This document shows, in pieces, positions 33,067 through 42,965 of a stretch of DNA of 64,000 nt (the stretch's first letter is position 1; every line of letters begins with the position of its first letter). The position numbers and the translations under genes are program-made. Where the stretch lies: the NCBI RefSeq assembly GCF_003148495.1, contig NZ_QGGH01000002.1:62001-126000 (forward strand), written 5' to 3'. This stretch comes from Mesorhizobium loti. GTDB lineage: Bacteria; Pseudomonadota; Alphaproteobacteria; Rhizobiales; Rhizobiaceae. Under the pieces are notes generated by a model. The model made no database searches and was not told the DNA's origin. It saw nothing but the letters and a program-made list of their open reading frames with translations.

Positions 33067-35460
33067 TCAAAGCGTATTCTGAATCGAGCCTATGACGGCC
33101 GTGACGGCTTGCTTGTATTTTTCGAACTCCGGTGATGTCTGGCGGATCTCCGTCGTGCTGGTTGTCTGCTGGCCGGCGTCGGTCGCGACGCGAGCAACCT
33201 TCTGGCCCATCTTTCTTTCTGCCCAATCCACGACATAGCCGGCCGTCTTGCCCGTGAGAAAGGGGTTGGCTTGAATGACGGCGGACCCGAGCACGGCACT
33301 CAATTGCGCCGAACCCGACGCCGACAGCACCTGATGCGCGCCTTCCATGCCCAGGAAATGGCAGAGATAGAGCCGGCCGGCTGTGATTTGATGGCCGCGT
33401 GCCCGAAGATAGGCTTCGCCTTCCCGCGCCAGATTTCGCACCATCTCGCGCGAGATCGTGGCGTCGTAGCGCAGAGCGAGCAGGTCGGCCGTCGACAGCG
33501 TTCGTGCAAGTTCGGGGCGATAGGTGTTCATCATCCGGATCCAGGTCTTTGTGATGAACTGGCCAGCGCCGGTTGCTGATGAATTTGGGTTCTTGGCACG
33601 GGCGCTGCCACCACTTTCGACATGAACGATACGCTCGGTCAGCGTTTCGACGGCAACATCGCCGGAATTGCCGGAATTGCCAGTATCATAGGTGGCGACC
33701 GCGGCGGTCACCGTGCCCAGCGGATCGATCGCCTCGCCATTCTGATAGAGTTCGAAATGCAGATGCGGTCCGGTCGACAGGCCGGTGGTGCCGATGTAGC
33801 CAATGATGTCACCGGCCTTCACCTTTGTGCCGACCCCGCTTGCGATTGCGAATTTCTGCATATGTGCGTAGCGCGTCTCGCGTCCGTTGGGATGTGCAAT
33901 CTTCACCAGGTTGCCGTAACTGCCGCCGTCGCCCTGGAAGGTGATCTCGCCGTCGAAGGCGGCTGCGATCGGCGTACCCACGGGGGCTGCCCAATCGACG
34001 CCCTTGTGGATGCGAACCACGCCCAGAATTGGGTGCTTGCGTGGGCCGAAGGTGGACGTCATGACCCCGTTGACCGGCGTGACCATGCCGTTGGTGACCG
34101 TCAGCGAACGAACCTGGTCATCGCCGGTAACGCACGCAAACTGACCGTCGCTCTGCTGGAAGACGAAGCATTCGAGGCTCTTTTCAGTACCCTGTACACC
34201 GACATACAGCACGCGTCCGTCGGTCTCGCTCTTGCCGCGCGGCGTTTGCGAATAGATCAGGACAAGGCGCTGGTCCTCGCTGGCGAAGGCGTCCAGATCC
34301 TGTCCTCTCGACAGGTACATGATCGCTTCGCCGATCACGCCTGTCGGAACTTTGTTGCGCGCCGCCGTCGAATAGATTGCGTCGAGCAGGCGATACTGCC
34401 GCTTGTGCGTGCCTTCCTCCGGTGCGCCCGAATAGTTGAACAGATCTTCGCGGACCCAGGGATCGACACCCGATACGAATGCGCCCGCGGCGTTGCGCGT
34501 CAGCGTGCCGACAAAGACGTTCTTAGCGTAGATCGACACCTGCATGAGCGACATTGTCGTCGTCTCGCGCGTCGGCCTGAAACCGCGCATGGCCACGACA
34601 TAACCGGGTTCCAGGCCTTCCCGGTTGAAAAGCGCCTTCAGGGCTTCGCCCGCCAGCTTGGCGTCCTCGGCGGAGAAATGGGCATCGAGTGCAACACTGT
34701 CCAAACTGCGGTCATTGAGGATTTTCACGAACGTGTCTTCGGTCGCCTCGAACCGCTGATACTCATTCGTGACGGTTGCGACACTCGTGTTGTTCTCGAT
34801 CTGCGTCTTCTGGAATGCGGGGAGGGCTGCCTCGCCTGCATCGATTGTTTCACCCCAGCCGGCTTCGGGATCGTCGGTGCCCATCTGCTGTCCCGCGGCA
34901 GCCGGAGCCTCGTTGGCGGCAGGCGACGGCTGAAGATCGTTCTGCAGATCCCCCGCCGGTGGCTGAAGATCGTCCTGCAGATCGTTGGACGGTGGCGGGG
35001 CGGTCTGCCGTTGCGCCTGGAAGAATGCGAAGTCCTCCTGCGTCGACGGTATCGTCGTCATGAATTTTTCGCTGGCGCTGAGCATCACATCCGACAGGAT
35101 TTCGATCTGCGCAGAAACCCCGGCCTGGTCGAGATCCGTCGGCCTTGCGATCGAATGGCCCTTCGACGTGGCGGCGTCGGGGGCAAGGGTAATCCACATC
35201 GGGTCCCCGGCAAGGTCGATGATGGCAGGCACATAGACCGATGCATCGGCCGGCACGTCGTCCACCCCTTCGACCGCGTGAAGTTCTTCGTCTTCGTCGC
35301 CGAACGACCAATAGTCCGCCGTGAGGTAGAAGCCCACGGCGATCGACGCCATGACAATCGCAGCAAGACCGGCAAGCAGCCGGCGCCAGAGCTTGCGTCT
35401 GCGAAGCGCAAGGCGCGCCTCCTTCTTCTGCCTGAAGCTCGTGTCGATACTGTGCGTCAC
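33067..35460 (-). CDS. Two-domain peptidoglycan hydrolase: M23 endopeptidase plus lysozyme-like domain
   Basis: Counting from a GTG at 35460, the 797-aa protein has a cytoplasmic basic start and one membrane anchor (about residues 29-45). A long linker with a repeated LQxDLQP motif follows. Then comes an M23 metallopeptidase domain (about 476-580; zinc ligands His485, Asp489 and His568 with His566 and His533) and a lysozyme-like domain with catalytic-type Glu615 (HVESGG). It should cut both peptide bridges and glycan strands in the periplasm. The GTG overlaps the DUF1036 stop by 4 nt and has GGAAG upstream; an ATG at 35490 would add 10 residues. Located in a type VI kinase operon, it may open the wall for the secretion machine. 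Confidence 0.88.
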   Translation of the reverse strand: MTHSIDTSFRQKKEARLALRRRKLWRRLLAGLAAIVMASIAVGFYLTADYWSFGDEDEELHAVEGVDDVPADASVYVPAIIDLAGDPMWITLAPDAATSKGHSIARPTDLDQAGVSAQIEILSDVMLSASEKFMTTIPSTQEDFAFFQAQRQTAPPPSNDLQDDLQPPAGDLQNDLQPSPAANEAPAAAGQQMGTDDPEAGWGETIDAGEAALPAFQKTQIENNTSVATVTNEYQRFEATEDTFVKILNDRSLDSVALDAHFSAEDAKLAGEALKALFNREGLEPGYVVAMRGFRPTRETTTMSLMQVSIYAKNVFVGTLTRNAAGAFVSGVDPWVREDLFNYSGAPEEGTHKRQYRLLDAIYSTAARNKVPTGVIGEAIMYLSRGQDLDAFASEDQRLVLIYSQTPRGKSETDGRVLYVGVQGTEKSLECFVFQQSDGQFACVTGDDQVRSLTVTNGMVTPVNGVMTSTFGPRKHPILGVVRIHKGVDWAAPVGTPIAAAFDGEITFQGDGGSYGNLVKIAHPNGRETRYAHMQKFAIASGVGTKVKAGDIIGYIGTTGLSTGPHLHFELYQNGEAIDPLGTVTAAVATYDTGNSGNSGDVAVETLTERIVHVESGGSARAKNPNSSATGAGQFITKTWIRMMNTYRPELARTLSTADLLALRYDATISREMVRNLAREGEAYLRARGHQITAGRLYLCHFLGMEGAHQVLSASGSAQLSAVLGSAVIQANPFLTGKTAGYVVDWAERKMGQKVARVATDAGQQTTSTTEIRQTSPEFEKYKQAVTAVIGSIQNTL

Positions 35461-35867
35461 GGGCGACTTCCGGTCAGGAAGAACGTCCATCGCACCTGTT
35501 CAAGCGTATCGACTTCGAGAAATTGCGCCGCAATATGGCCGCGCTGCCAGCATTCGTCGATGCCGCGGATCGAGAAACGTCGTCGCTCGATACACATCTC
35601 CGTCGATCCGGTGAGGATCGCATGGCCAAACACGTCCGTGGCATAGATGTAGATGTAGCGATTCGTCAGCTCCTCGCGGATGACGTTCACGCATTGATTT
35701 GCGCCGATGGTCCACCAGCCATCGGTCTGGTCAGCATTGTCGATCTTCTGGCCGACCGCGAGATTGACGACGTCGAGTGTCTGATTGCAGACCGTGAACT
35801 CGGCGCGCGCTTCGCCGGATGACAGCACGGCCAGCAAAGCGGCACCCGAGATCACCGCGAGCTTCAT
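35457..35867 (-). CDS. DUF1036 exported protein
   Basis: The 136-aa protein has a clear signal peptide (MKLAVISGAALLAVLSSGEARA) and the DUF1036 pattern of four cysteines and aromatic strands (FTVCNQTLDVVNLAVG, WWTIGANQCVNV, YIYATDVFG, FSIRGIDECWQRG). DUF1036 is a small periplasmic or surface domain of unknown role, common in alphaproteobacteria. The start at 35867 is set by the signal peptide. It lies between PpkA and the wall hydrolase and overlaps the hydrolase start, so all three are probably made from one message. Confidence 0.87.
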   Translation of the reverse strand: MKLAVISGAALLAVLSSGEARAEFTVCNQTLDVVNLAVGQKIDNADQTDGWWTIGANQCVNVIREELTNRYIYIYATDVFGHAILTGSTEMCIERRRFSIRGIDECWQRGHIAAQFLEVDTLEQVRWTFFLTGSRP

Positions 35868-35972
35868 GCGCCCCGTCAGGGCAAGCACGGCTCGAACCGG
35901 ATCACGCTGCTTTATGGGCAGGTCGTCGGACGAGTGGGGCAAACACGAGCAGCTTTCCATCGGGCGCCCATG

Positions 35973-38441
35973 CTATCCGCCGAGCCGGAAATACTTGGCA
36001 GTGGCTGAAAACTGAGATCCGTCGGTCTCGATTTCCTCGAGAATCTTGGGCAGCAGCACCGAGGCTGGCGTCGGCGTGGAGAACGCAGCCGCCTGAATAT
36101 CCTGGGGCCCCGTGATCACCATTATGATCTGCGGCACAGCCTTTCCGGCGGCCTTGTCAGCGGCGCCGAGGCCAATCGGGATGCTGAAGGTAGCCTTGTC
36201 CGATTGTGCGACGATGCGGTCGTCGAGATTGAACACCATGCCTTTGTGATCGATCAGCAGCACGCTGGAAATGAGCCCGCCACGCGTCACCAGCGTGCCG
36301 CTGATCGGCGTACCGTTCGGCACCGATGTCCGGTCGAGAACAAGCTGCGGTTTGTCGGCCGCAGTCTGCTCCAGGAAGCGCAGAAAATTGGTGACTTCGC
36401 ATTGGCTCGGCTCAATGAGGCGGACGCTGATGTCCGGCTCGACATGGAATTTTGCCTGGAAATCGCCCAGCATCCGTTCGAATGGCTGAACCGCCATTCC
36501 AAATCCTTCGATCGCGGCGGCCGTGTCGGTTGACGAATTCACGGTCGCATAGAAACAGTCGCCGCCGCCGAAGTCGCGAACCCAGGAGATTCGTTGCGCG
36601 ATGTCGTCGACGGCCGGGGGAACCGCTGGTTTGGGCACGTTCAACGCGACGACAGGTTGGTCCGGCTGTTTGGTTGCCGGTGGCACGGTCTTTTGGCTCT
36701 CGGCGTTCGCGACATCCGTCTGGCTTGCAGTGGGTTTGGGCGCCGGCGCGGCCACCTTGGGCGCTGCCGGCTGGCTGATCTGCGGTTCGGGCTTTGGGCT
36801 CTCCACAACCGCTGGCTCGGCCGGCAGTGTCTTTTCGGACGGCTGCGCGTCCGTTGCCGATGACTTCGGAGGTTCCTCGGTTTGCGCGGCGGGCTTGGCC
36901 GGCTCCGGCGTTTGCACTGCCTTGGCATCAGCCTGGCTTGCAGCCGGCGGCGGGCTCGCCTCTGTTTGCGGTTGCGCTTCCATTGCCGGCGGCTTCGCGG
37001 GTTCCTCGGTCTGCGAAGGGACTTCGGCGGGCTTGGCCGGCTGCGGCTTTTGAGCCGCCTTGGCATCTGGCTGGTTTTCAACCGGCGGTACGCTGGCCTC
37101 TGTTTTCGTCTGCGCAGGCGGAACTGGCTTTGCCGGTTCGGGGGCGTTCGCGACTTTGTCCGTCGAGGTCGGCTTTGACGTTTCCGGTGCAGGCTTTGAT
37201 GGTTCGGGCGCGGAAAGCGATGTCTTGCCGGCAGTCGGCGTCGCCGGCGTCATGAAGCCGCTCAGATACAGGCCCGCGCCTGAGGCGACAGCCAGTGTCG
37301 CCAAGGCAGCGATCGCGATATTTCGGGTCTTTGTGGATTTCTTGGGTATATCCGCCGTGACCGCGCGTGGAGGGCCGGCGACCGGCGAAGGCTGCGGTTC
37401 GGACAAATGCGCGGGCCGGACATGCGGGACGAAGCGCTGCTCGCCCGGGCCCGTTGCCGTCGGCGCGTTGTGTCCAGAGACATTGGATGGCTGGGGCTGG
37501 CCCTTGGGATCAAGGGTTTGCCCGGCTGGTGGCAAAGCCGGCCGGTTGCGGGGTGTGATGGACGTCGGCGGCGTTGTTCCTTCGTCTTCGCCACGCGTCA
37601 TCCTGGCGATATCAGCCATGCTGACCGGGCGGTCTTGCGGATCCGGTTGCAGCATGGCTTCAACGATGTCACGAAAATCGTCGTCGATGTCGGAGAGATC
37701 AGGCACGGCCCGGCGCTTTTCGATGATCTCGAACTGCGATCCGCTCATGTCGATCGGTTTCCCGCGCAGAGCGGCAGCCAGCACCAGGCCAAGGCTGTAG
37801 ATGTCGGATTGTTCACTGACGTCGCCGCTATACAGCCCGAGCTGTTCGGGCGAAACGTAGTTGTACTTTCCCGCGAACTTCCCGCCGATCAGCGTCTCCC
37901 CGCCTACGGTCGCTGATCGCGCGATACCGAAATCGATGATCTTCGCGCGGTCGACCCGGCCCCCCGGCAGGATGATGTTGTCCGGCGAGAGGTCGCGATG
38001 GATTGCTCCCGCTTGATGCACGGCGCTCAGGCCGGATGCGAGGCGATGGCAGAGCTTGCGCACCTCTTCCGTCGGCATCGGGCCACGTCGCATGATGTCG
38101 TACAGCGACTCGCCGTCGACGAATTCCATGGCAAGGTAGGGACGGCCGATCCCGGGATCGATGGTGAAGACGTGGTATCGCACAACCGCGTCATGCGACA
38201 AATGGTTGAGGATCGAGGCCTCCTTGCGGAACAAGGACAGGATCGTCTGGTCACGGGCAAATTCGGGCAGGACGATCTTGATCGCGACGTGGTCTCCGGT
38301 CTGGATGTTGTGGCCGCGGTAGACCTCGCCCATGCCGCCGAATGCGATCCGCTCGTCAAGTTCATAGATGCCGCTGAGCTGCGTGCCTACGGCGGTATTG
38401 GCCACCTGCGGCGATATTCGCGTCTTGTCGTCGGCGCTCAT
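35973..38441 (-). CDS. ppkA: Membrane serine/threonine protein kinase PpkA of the type VI locus
   Basis: The 822-aa protein begins with a Hanks-type kinase domain (about 25-290) with Lys55 in VAIKIV, the catalytic loop HRDLSPDN (Asp150, Asn155) and DFG (170-172). A proline-rich linker, one membrane helix (NIAIAALATLAVASGAGLYL) and a long Pro/Ala/Lys/Glu-rich periplasmic stalk follow. The C-terminal 200 residues form a compact periplasmic domain. In type VI systems PpkA phosphorylates FHA proteins to switch assembly on, and PppA reverses it. The ATG overlaps the phosphatase stop (ATGA). The loop has Ser where most kinases have Lys (HRDLKPxN), which I note but do not consider inactivating. Confidence 0.92.
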   Translation of the reverse strand: MSADDKTRISPQVANTAVGTQLSGIYELDERIAFGGMGEVYRGHNIQTGDHVAIKIVLPEFARDQTILSLFRKEASILNHLSHDAVVRYHVFTIDPGIGRPYLAMEFVDGESLYDIMRRGPMPTEEVRKLCHRLASGLSAVHQAGAIHRDLSPDNIILPGGRVDRAKIIDFGIARSATVGGETLIGGKFAGKYNYVSPEQLGLYSGDVSEQSDIYSLGLVLAAALRGKPIDMSGSQFEIIEKRRAVPDLSDIDDDFRDIVEAMLQPDPQDRPVSMADIARMTRGEDEGTTPPTSITPRNRPALPPAGQTLDPKGQPQPSNVSGHNAPTATGPGEQRFVPHVRPAHLSEPQPSPVAGPPRAVTADIPKKSTKTRNIAIAALATLAVASGAGLYLSGFMTPATPTAGKTSLSAPEPSKPAPETSKPTSTDKVANAPEPAKPVPPAQTKTEASVPPVENQPDAKAAQKPQPAKPAEVPSQTEEPAKPPAMEAQPQTEASPPPAASQADAKAVQTPEPAKPAAQTEEPPKSSATDAQPSEKTLPAEPAVVESPKPEPQISQPAAPKVAAPAPKPTASQTDVANAESQKTVPPATKQPDQPVVALNVPKPAVPPAVDDIAQRISWVRDFGGGDCFYATVNSSTDTAAAIEGFGMAVQPFERMLGDFQAKFHVEPDISVRLIEPSQCEVTNFLRFLEQTAADKPQLVLDRTSVPNGTPISGTLVTRGGLISSVLLIDHKGMVFNLDDRIVAQSDKATFSIPIGLGAADKAAGKAVPQIIMVITGPQDIQAAAFSTPTPASVLLPKILEEIETDGSQFSATAKYFRLGG

Positions 38442-39220
38442 CGGCCTTCGCCCTCCGCTCCGGACCAATCAGGGTGGAGCGATTGTCCGTTGCGCCCTTT
38501 TTTGATCTTCACCAGCACGATGGTGACATTGTCCGTTCCGCCCCGCGTCAGCACGGTTTCCAGCAGATTTTCGCACGCCGCCTGAGGTGTCGCCGACACG
38601 ACGGCGGCCTCGATCTCCGCGTCGGTGACATGCGCCGTCAGCCCATCGGTGCTCAACACAAAAATGTCCCCTGGCATCAGTTCGCCTTGCTGGAAATCGA
38701 TGACGAATTCGTCGCTGACGCCGACCGCATGCGTGATGACATTGCGGCGTGGCCAGGTGAGCGCCTCGGCTGCACTGATCATGCCTCGATCGAGGAGTTC
38801 CTGCACTTCGGTGTGGTCTTTCGAAATCTGCGAGATCGAAGCGTTGCGGATCAGATAGATCCGGCTGTCGCCCGCCCAAAGGCAGGCAAACCGTCCGTCC
38901 ATCGCCAACAGGGCGGCGACCGTGGAACCGATGGTTATGCCGCGAGATTCCGATATGCCGCGGATCTCGGCATTGGCCCGGCTCAGCCTGTCCTCGAAGC
39001 GCGCCCGCAGATCCGGCGCAGAGCTTGCGATGCCGATCGTGGCCAGATGGTCGACAATGCTGGCTGAGGCGACCTCTCCGGCCTCATGTCCGCCCATTCC
39101 GTCGGCCACCGCCCAAAGGCCGGTTCGTGGCTCGAGCAGATAGCTGTCTTCATTGTGCTCGCGCACACAGCCCTTGTGGCTCACGCCGAAACTTTCAAAG
39201 GGAAGGGCGACATCGTTCAA
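38438..39220 (-). CDS. pppA: PP2C-family serine/threonine phosphatase PppA
   Basis: The 260-aa phosphatase has the PP2C metal motifs: EDSYLLEP region, ADGMGGHEAGE, GDSRIYLIR, STDGLTAHVTD and GTDNVTIVLV. It is cytoplasmic and should remove phosphate from the FHA protein and PpkA. It starts at a TTG that overlaps the stop of a 53-aa small gene by 4 nt (TTGA), and its own stop overlaps the PpkA ATG by 4 nt. Such tight coupling keeps kinase and phosphatase in fixed ratio. Confidence 0.92.
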   Translation of the reverse strand: MNDVALPFESFGVSHKGCVREHNEDSYLLEPRTGLWAVADGMGGHEAGEVASASIVDHLATIGIASSAPDLRARFEDRLSRANAEIRGISESRGITIGSTVAALLAMDGRFACLWAGDSRIYLIRNASISQISKDHTEVQELLDRGMISAAEALTWPRRNVITHAVGVSDEFVIDFQQGELMPGDIFVLSTDGLTAHVTDAEIEAAVVSATPQAACENLLETVLTRGGTDNVTIVLVKIKKGRNGQSLHPDWSGAEGEGR

Positions 39221-39378
39221 TTTGCCACCAAGCGCTTCTCAAGCGCCCTCCACGGCGCACCGCCAGGCGCCCGTTCGAGCCACTTTGCCACAGGCTCGAA
39301 CATTAGAGTATCGAAATTAAGGTCTGGGCGCCCGAGGCCCATGCTGGATGTCAACGCATTGAAAAGCGCGAAGCCCAT
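39217..39378 (-). CDS. 53-aa small protein wedged between TssM1 and PppA
   Basis: An ATG 1 nt after the tssM1 stop opens a 53-codon frame (MGFALFNALTSSMGLGRPDL...) ending at a TGA that overlaps the PppA TTG start. Without it a 159-nt gap would sit in an otherwise overlapping operon, and PppA would begin at a bare TTG, so coupling through this frame makes sense. The product is amphipathic, with LMFEPVAKWLERAPG near the middle. I recognise no family. It is either a real small protein or a translational bridge for PppA. Confidence 0.5.
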   Translation of the reverse strand: MGFALFNALTSSMGLGRPDLNFDTLMFEPVAKWLERAPGGAPWRALEKRLVAN

Positions 39379-39379
39379 C

Positions 39380-42300
39380 TCAAAACGCCTTCGGACAGCT
39401 GAAGCCGGAAAGTGCGGGAAGCAAGAAGGGGGTGGGGCCGGAACCAGTCTGGATCGTATAGGTGACGTCGCGGCCGCCGATCACGAAGCGCGCTTCGACA
39501 TTGCTGTCGTTGCCGGTGACGGTCGCCTTGTCCAGCAGCCGCTTCAGCGCCCAGGGCCCCTCGAACTTGATGGCGGATTCGCGGCCCGGCATTTCCGGCG
39601 TCAGGCTCAGGCTGGCGGACCCGGAGGCCGTGCCGTTCGGCCAGGTCACGGTGCTTGGCGCGTTGCCCGCCTGGTTGCTCTGGACCGTCTGGCCGTCGAC
39701 ATCGAGCACCGCCGCATCGGCATCGCCATGCAGTGAGAACGGCGTGAAGGTCACGCTGACCGAGGGCACCGAGCCGCCCTGGGGAAAAAAGGCACTGCGG
39801 ATTTCGGCCGCCAGCTGGAAGTTTTTCAGCGTCGACTTCGACAGGTCTCGCCCGAAGCGCGCATCCTGTTTCCAGCTCCAGTCCTGACCGGTCATGTCGA
39901 TCAGCGATGCGAGGTTCTGCGCGAAGAACCGGTCCATAAGTCCGCCCGGAGCGAACAATTTGGCGAAATCCGCCATCGCAATGTCCTCGGTGCCGTTGCC
40001 GGAGAAAGGATAACGGCCATTGACCGCCGCCTCGCAGGGCTGTGTGACCGTCTGGTCGAGCATCTGGTTCAAATTTGCCACCGAGGTCTCGGTGACGTTG
40101 CCTTCAAACTCGTCCGCCGTCGCATTGACCATCCGGCCGAGTTGCTTGGGCAGTCGCGAGACATTGGCGCGAAGGGTGGCGATCTGGAGCTGCAGGTTTG
40201 CGTTGACGCGTTCAGTCTGGGAGGGAACGTCGGTCGCCAGTTGCAGGCTCTGGTAGATATCGCGGAAATTCTGGGTCAAGGCATCGATCGGGCGGTGTCC
40301 GGCAGGACCGCTCACCAGGGCTTGGAACGACCTGAATTGTGCTTCGATATTGGCGCCTGGATTCTGGTTTTCCGCGTTTGCGGATCCTGTGCCGGCACGG
40401 CTTTGCGATTTTCCGGTGGCGATTTGGATGCCGATGCGAGCCAGGCCCTTGGCCATGTTCGCTGCGTCCTGTGGCTGGCCTTGAACCGTGCCGCCTTCAA
40501 CCCCGGTGCCTTTGCCTTTGCCGGAAGCAGCGTCCCGCGTCAGAGCTGTTTCGTCGGCGATCGCCGTAAACAGCTGTTCGATCGGCGAGGTTGGCGAGGC
40601 GACGGCGGAAAGCGCGATATAGTGCGGCTTGTCCTTCAGCATCGCTTTGAACTTCACCCCGTCGAGAACGCTGTTCCAGGCCGTTGCGAACTCCTTCCCA
40701 TAGCGATCGAGAAGTTCGGGGCCGAGCCTGGGCAACTCCTGGTCGATGCCGCCTTGCTCGCCGCCACCACCGAGGACCCACTGGTCGTCGACGAGCGTCT
40801 GGGCAATGCGCGAGAGTTGCCCGAGATAGAAGGTGTTGAAGCCGGCATAGGTATAGAGGCCGGGAACACGAAGGCCCGACAGATCGCCGCCATCGACACG
40901 CTCGAACAGCAGCTGCGCCTCCGGCCCGCCTTTCAGGGAAACAGAAAAATCATCCAGCGCTGCCGCGTACACCGCGGATTTGACCAATGCCGAGGCACGG
41001 TCGGCAAGGCTCATGCGCCCGAGCGAGCGTTGAGCGGCTTCGACGAGCGGCTGGTTGAGTTGGAAGACCGGATCGTAGGCATCATCCAATGCAAGCATGG
41101 CGCGCAGGTGCTTTTCGAGTTGCTCGCGTCCTTCGCGGTTGTTTTCGCCTGGATACCGGTTCTGTTCCCAATCCTGCTTCATCCAGGAAACGATCAACGC
41201 GTCGTCGACCTTCGGCGCCTTGCCGCCAAGCATCAGATAGATTTTCAACGGCTCGTAGAGCGCTGCGGGATCGGCCATCTTGGCCTGGATCGTCCGCTCG
41301 GCCTGGATCAGCAGGCGCGATCGCAACATTCGTTCAAGCGCTTGCCGGTAGGTGGTCTTGGATGCCGAAAGAAGTCTCTCCCGCTGGCTGAGGCCGAAAG
41401 TCTCGTCGATCGGTGTCGGCACGTCACTGGTTTCGTATCCAGCCGGCAGATTGCGCAACTGGTCGAGCGGGCCAATGACGTTTTCGAGGTCGACATCGGT
41501 GACCTCGGTGCTTTTGAGCAGCGCGTCCGCCGTCTGGCGATACTGGCTCATGGCCTGCGTGGTGGAGGCGATCAGCGACCTGTTGGCTGTAAAGCTCAGG
41601 GCCAGGGTGCCGAGGGCGGCCGCCGCGATCAGCGCGATGGCGCCAAGGCCGGCGAATCTGGCGATCGCCGCACGTCTTACGGCTGATTTGTCGTACGAAA
41701 CCCATCCGGATTCGGCAAAAATGACGTCCGTCAGCAGATCGTGCAAAAAGAAGCTTTTGCCGGTTCCGGAAAGATGGGCGCGGGGGTTGCTGCCGAAATT
41801 GCGGCCGATCGCGCCCAACACCTGATCGATTGGCGTTCCCTCTTGCGTGCCCGAAGAGAAATAGAGTCCACGCAGGCTGACGTTCACCTGGCTACGGGTC
41901 GGATCGAACAGCCTGGCAATGAAATTCGTAATTCGCTCCTTCAACGCGCCAAACTGCGCTGGAAAGCCAAAGACGGATATGCGTGCGACCGGATCAGCCT
42001 CTTCCTGAAGGCGGTCAGGCATCTCCTCTGCCAGGCGTCTTGCCAGTGCATCGAATTCGGCCGGAGCTTCGGCGGCCATATTCTTGTTGCGATCCGTCGT
42101 CTGGAATGTCGCGCCCCAGACCTTGCGCCGGCGTGGCTCGTCGAAGTCGCTGAAGTAATCCATGAACCCGGAAACCAGGTCGGCCTTGGTGAACAGCAGA
42201 TACACCGGAAACTGGATTTTCAGCGTCTCGTGGATTTCCCGCAGACGACTGCGTATCTCGACGACGTGAGAGTCAAGCTGCTGATCGTCGAGGCTGATGA

Positions 42301-42943
42301 GATCGGCAAGGCTGATGGCCAGGATAACGCCGTTTATCGGTTGCCGTGTGCGGGCTCTCTTGAGCAGCGACAAGAAGGCGAGCCAGCTCTTCCTGTCGCT
42401 CTCGGCATAGGAATCCTGCGTCGTGTAGCGTCCGGCGGTGTCGATCAGGACGGCCTGGTCGGTAAACCACCAGTCACAGGAGCGTGTTCCGCCAACGCCC
42501 GCGACTGGCTGGGCATCACCCGAACCGGCCAGCGGAAAATTCAGACCCGAATTGACCAGCGCCGTTGTCTTGCCGGCGCCGGGCGGGCCTATGACGACGT
42601 ACCAGGGGATCTCATAGAGGAAATTGCGCTTGCCGCTCGACCGCTTGAGCGCCGCCACGGCCTCATTCATGCGGGCTTCGAGCACCCGCGAGTCGTCATC
42701 GCGGTCGTCATTGCGCGCGACCGCAGTTTCGAGCTCCTTTTGCGCTTTTCTCGCTTGCCAGAAACGCAGGCCGTAGAAAAGCGCGAGCGCTGCCACGATC
42801 ACACCGATCATAGTGGCGCGCAGCCAGGCAGGCCCGAGAGGATGGGTATCGGCGAAGCGGATCAAGGGGCCGGCAAACCACACCGCCGCCGCGAGACCGG
42901 CCAGCGCGATCATGCTGAATATCCGCAACAGCCAACGCGTCAT
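39380..42943 (-). CDS. tssM: Type VI membrane complex protein TssM (IcmF), first copy
   Basis: The 1187-aa inner-membrane protein has two N-terminal membrane helices, a cytoplasmic NTPase-like domain with Walker A GPPGAGKTT (119-127), and a third helix near residue 450. The rest is a large periplasmic part ending in the TssM C-terminal domain. It would form the trans-envelope channel with TssL1. It begins 22 nt after the TssL1 stop. A second TssM lies at 54571-58107; the two differ in most residues, so this is an old duplication, not a recent copy. It is linked to PpkA/PppA, not to TssJ/TssK. Confidence 0.93.
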   Translation of the reverse strand: MTRWLLRIFSMIALAGLAAAVWFAGPLIRFADTHPLGPAWLRATMIGVIVAALALFYGLRFWQARKAQKELETAVARNDDRDDDSRVLEARMNEAVAALKRSSGKRNFLYEIPWYVVIGPPGAGKTTALVNSGLNFPLAGSGDAQPVAGVGGTRSCDWWFTDQAVLIDTAGRYTTQDSYAESDRKSWLAFLSLLKRARTRQPINGVILAISLADLISLDDQQLDSHVVEIRSRLREIHETLKIQFPVYLLFTKADLVSGFMDYFSDFDEPRRRKVWGATFQTTDRNKNMAAEAPAEFDALARRLAEEMPDRLQEEADPVARISVFGFPAQFGALKERITNFIARLFDPTRSQVNVSLRGLYFSSGTQEGTPIDQVLGAIGRNFGSNPRAHLSGTGKSFFLHDLLTDVIFAESGWVSYDKSAVRRAAIARFAGLGAIALIAAAALGTLALSFTANRSLIASTTQAMSQYRQTADALLKSTEVTDVDLENVIGPLDQLRNLPAGYETSDVPTPIDETFGLSQRERLLSASKTTYRQALERMLRSRLLIQAERTIQAKMADPAALYEPLKIYLMLGGKAPKVDDALIVSWMKQDWEQNRYPGENNREGREQLEKHLRAMLALDDAYDPVFQLNQPLVEAAQRSLGRMSLADRASALVKSAVYAAALDDFSVSLKGGPEAQLLFERVDGGDLSGLRVPGLYTYAGFNTFYLGQLSRIAQTLVDDQWVLGGGGEQGGIDQELPRLGPELLDRYGKEFATAWNSVLDGVKFKAMLKDKPHYIALSAVASPTSPIEQLFTAIADETALTRDAASGKGKGTGVEGGTVQGQPQDAANMAKGLARIGIQIATGKSQSRAGTGSANAENQNPGANIEAQFRSFQALVSGPAGHRPIDALTQNFRDIYQSLQLATDVPSQTERVNANLQLQIATLRANVSRLPKQLGRMVNATADEFEGNVTETSVANLNQMLDQTVTQPCEAAVNGRYPFSGNGTEDIAMADFAKLFAPGGLMDRFFAQNLASLIDMTGQDWSWKQDARFGRDLSKSTLKNFQLAAEIRSAFFPQGGSVPSVSVTFTPFSLHGDADAAVLDVDGQTVQSNQAGNAPSTVTWPNGTASGSASLSLTPEMPGRESAIKFEGPWALKRLLDKATVTGNDSNVEARFVIGGRDVTYTIQTGSGPTPFLLPALSGFSCPKAF

Positions 42944-42965
42944 GGCTGCTTCCGGCTTGCCGTGC

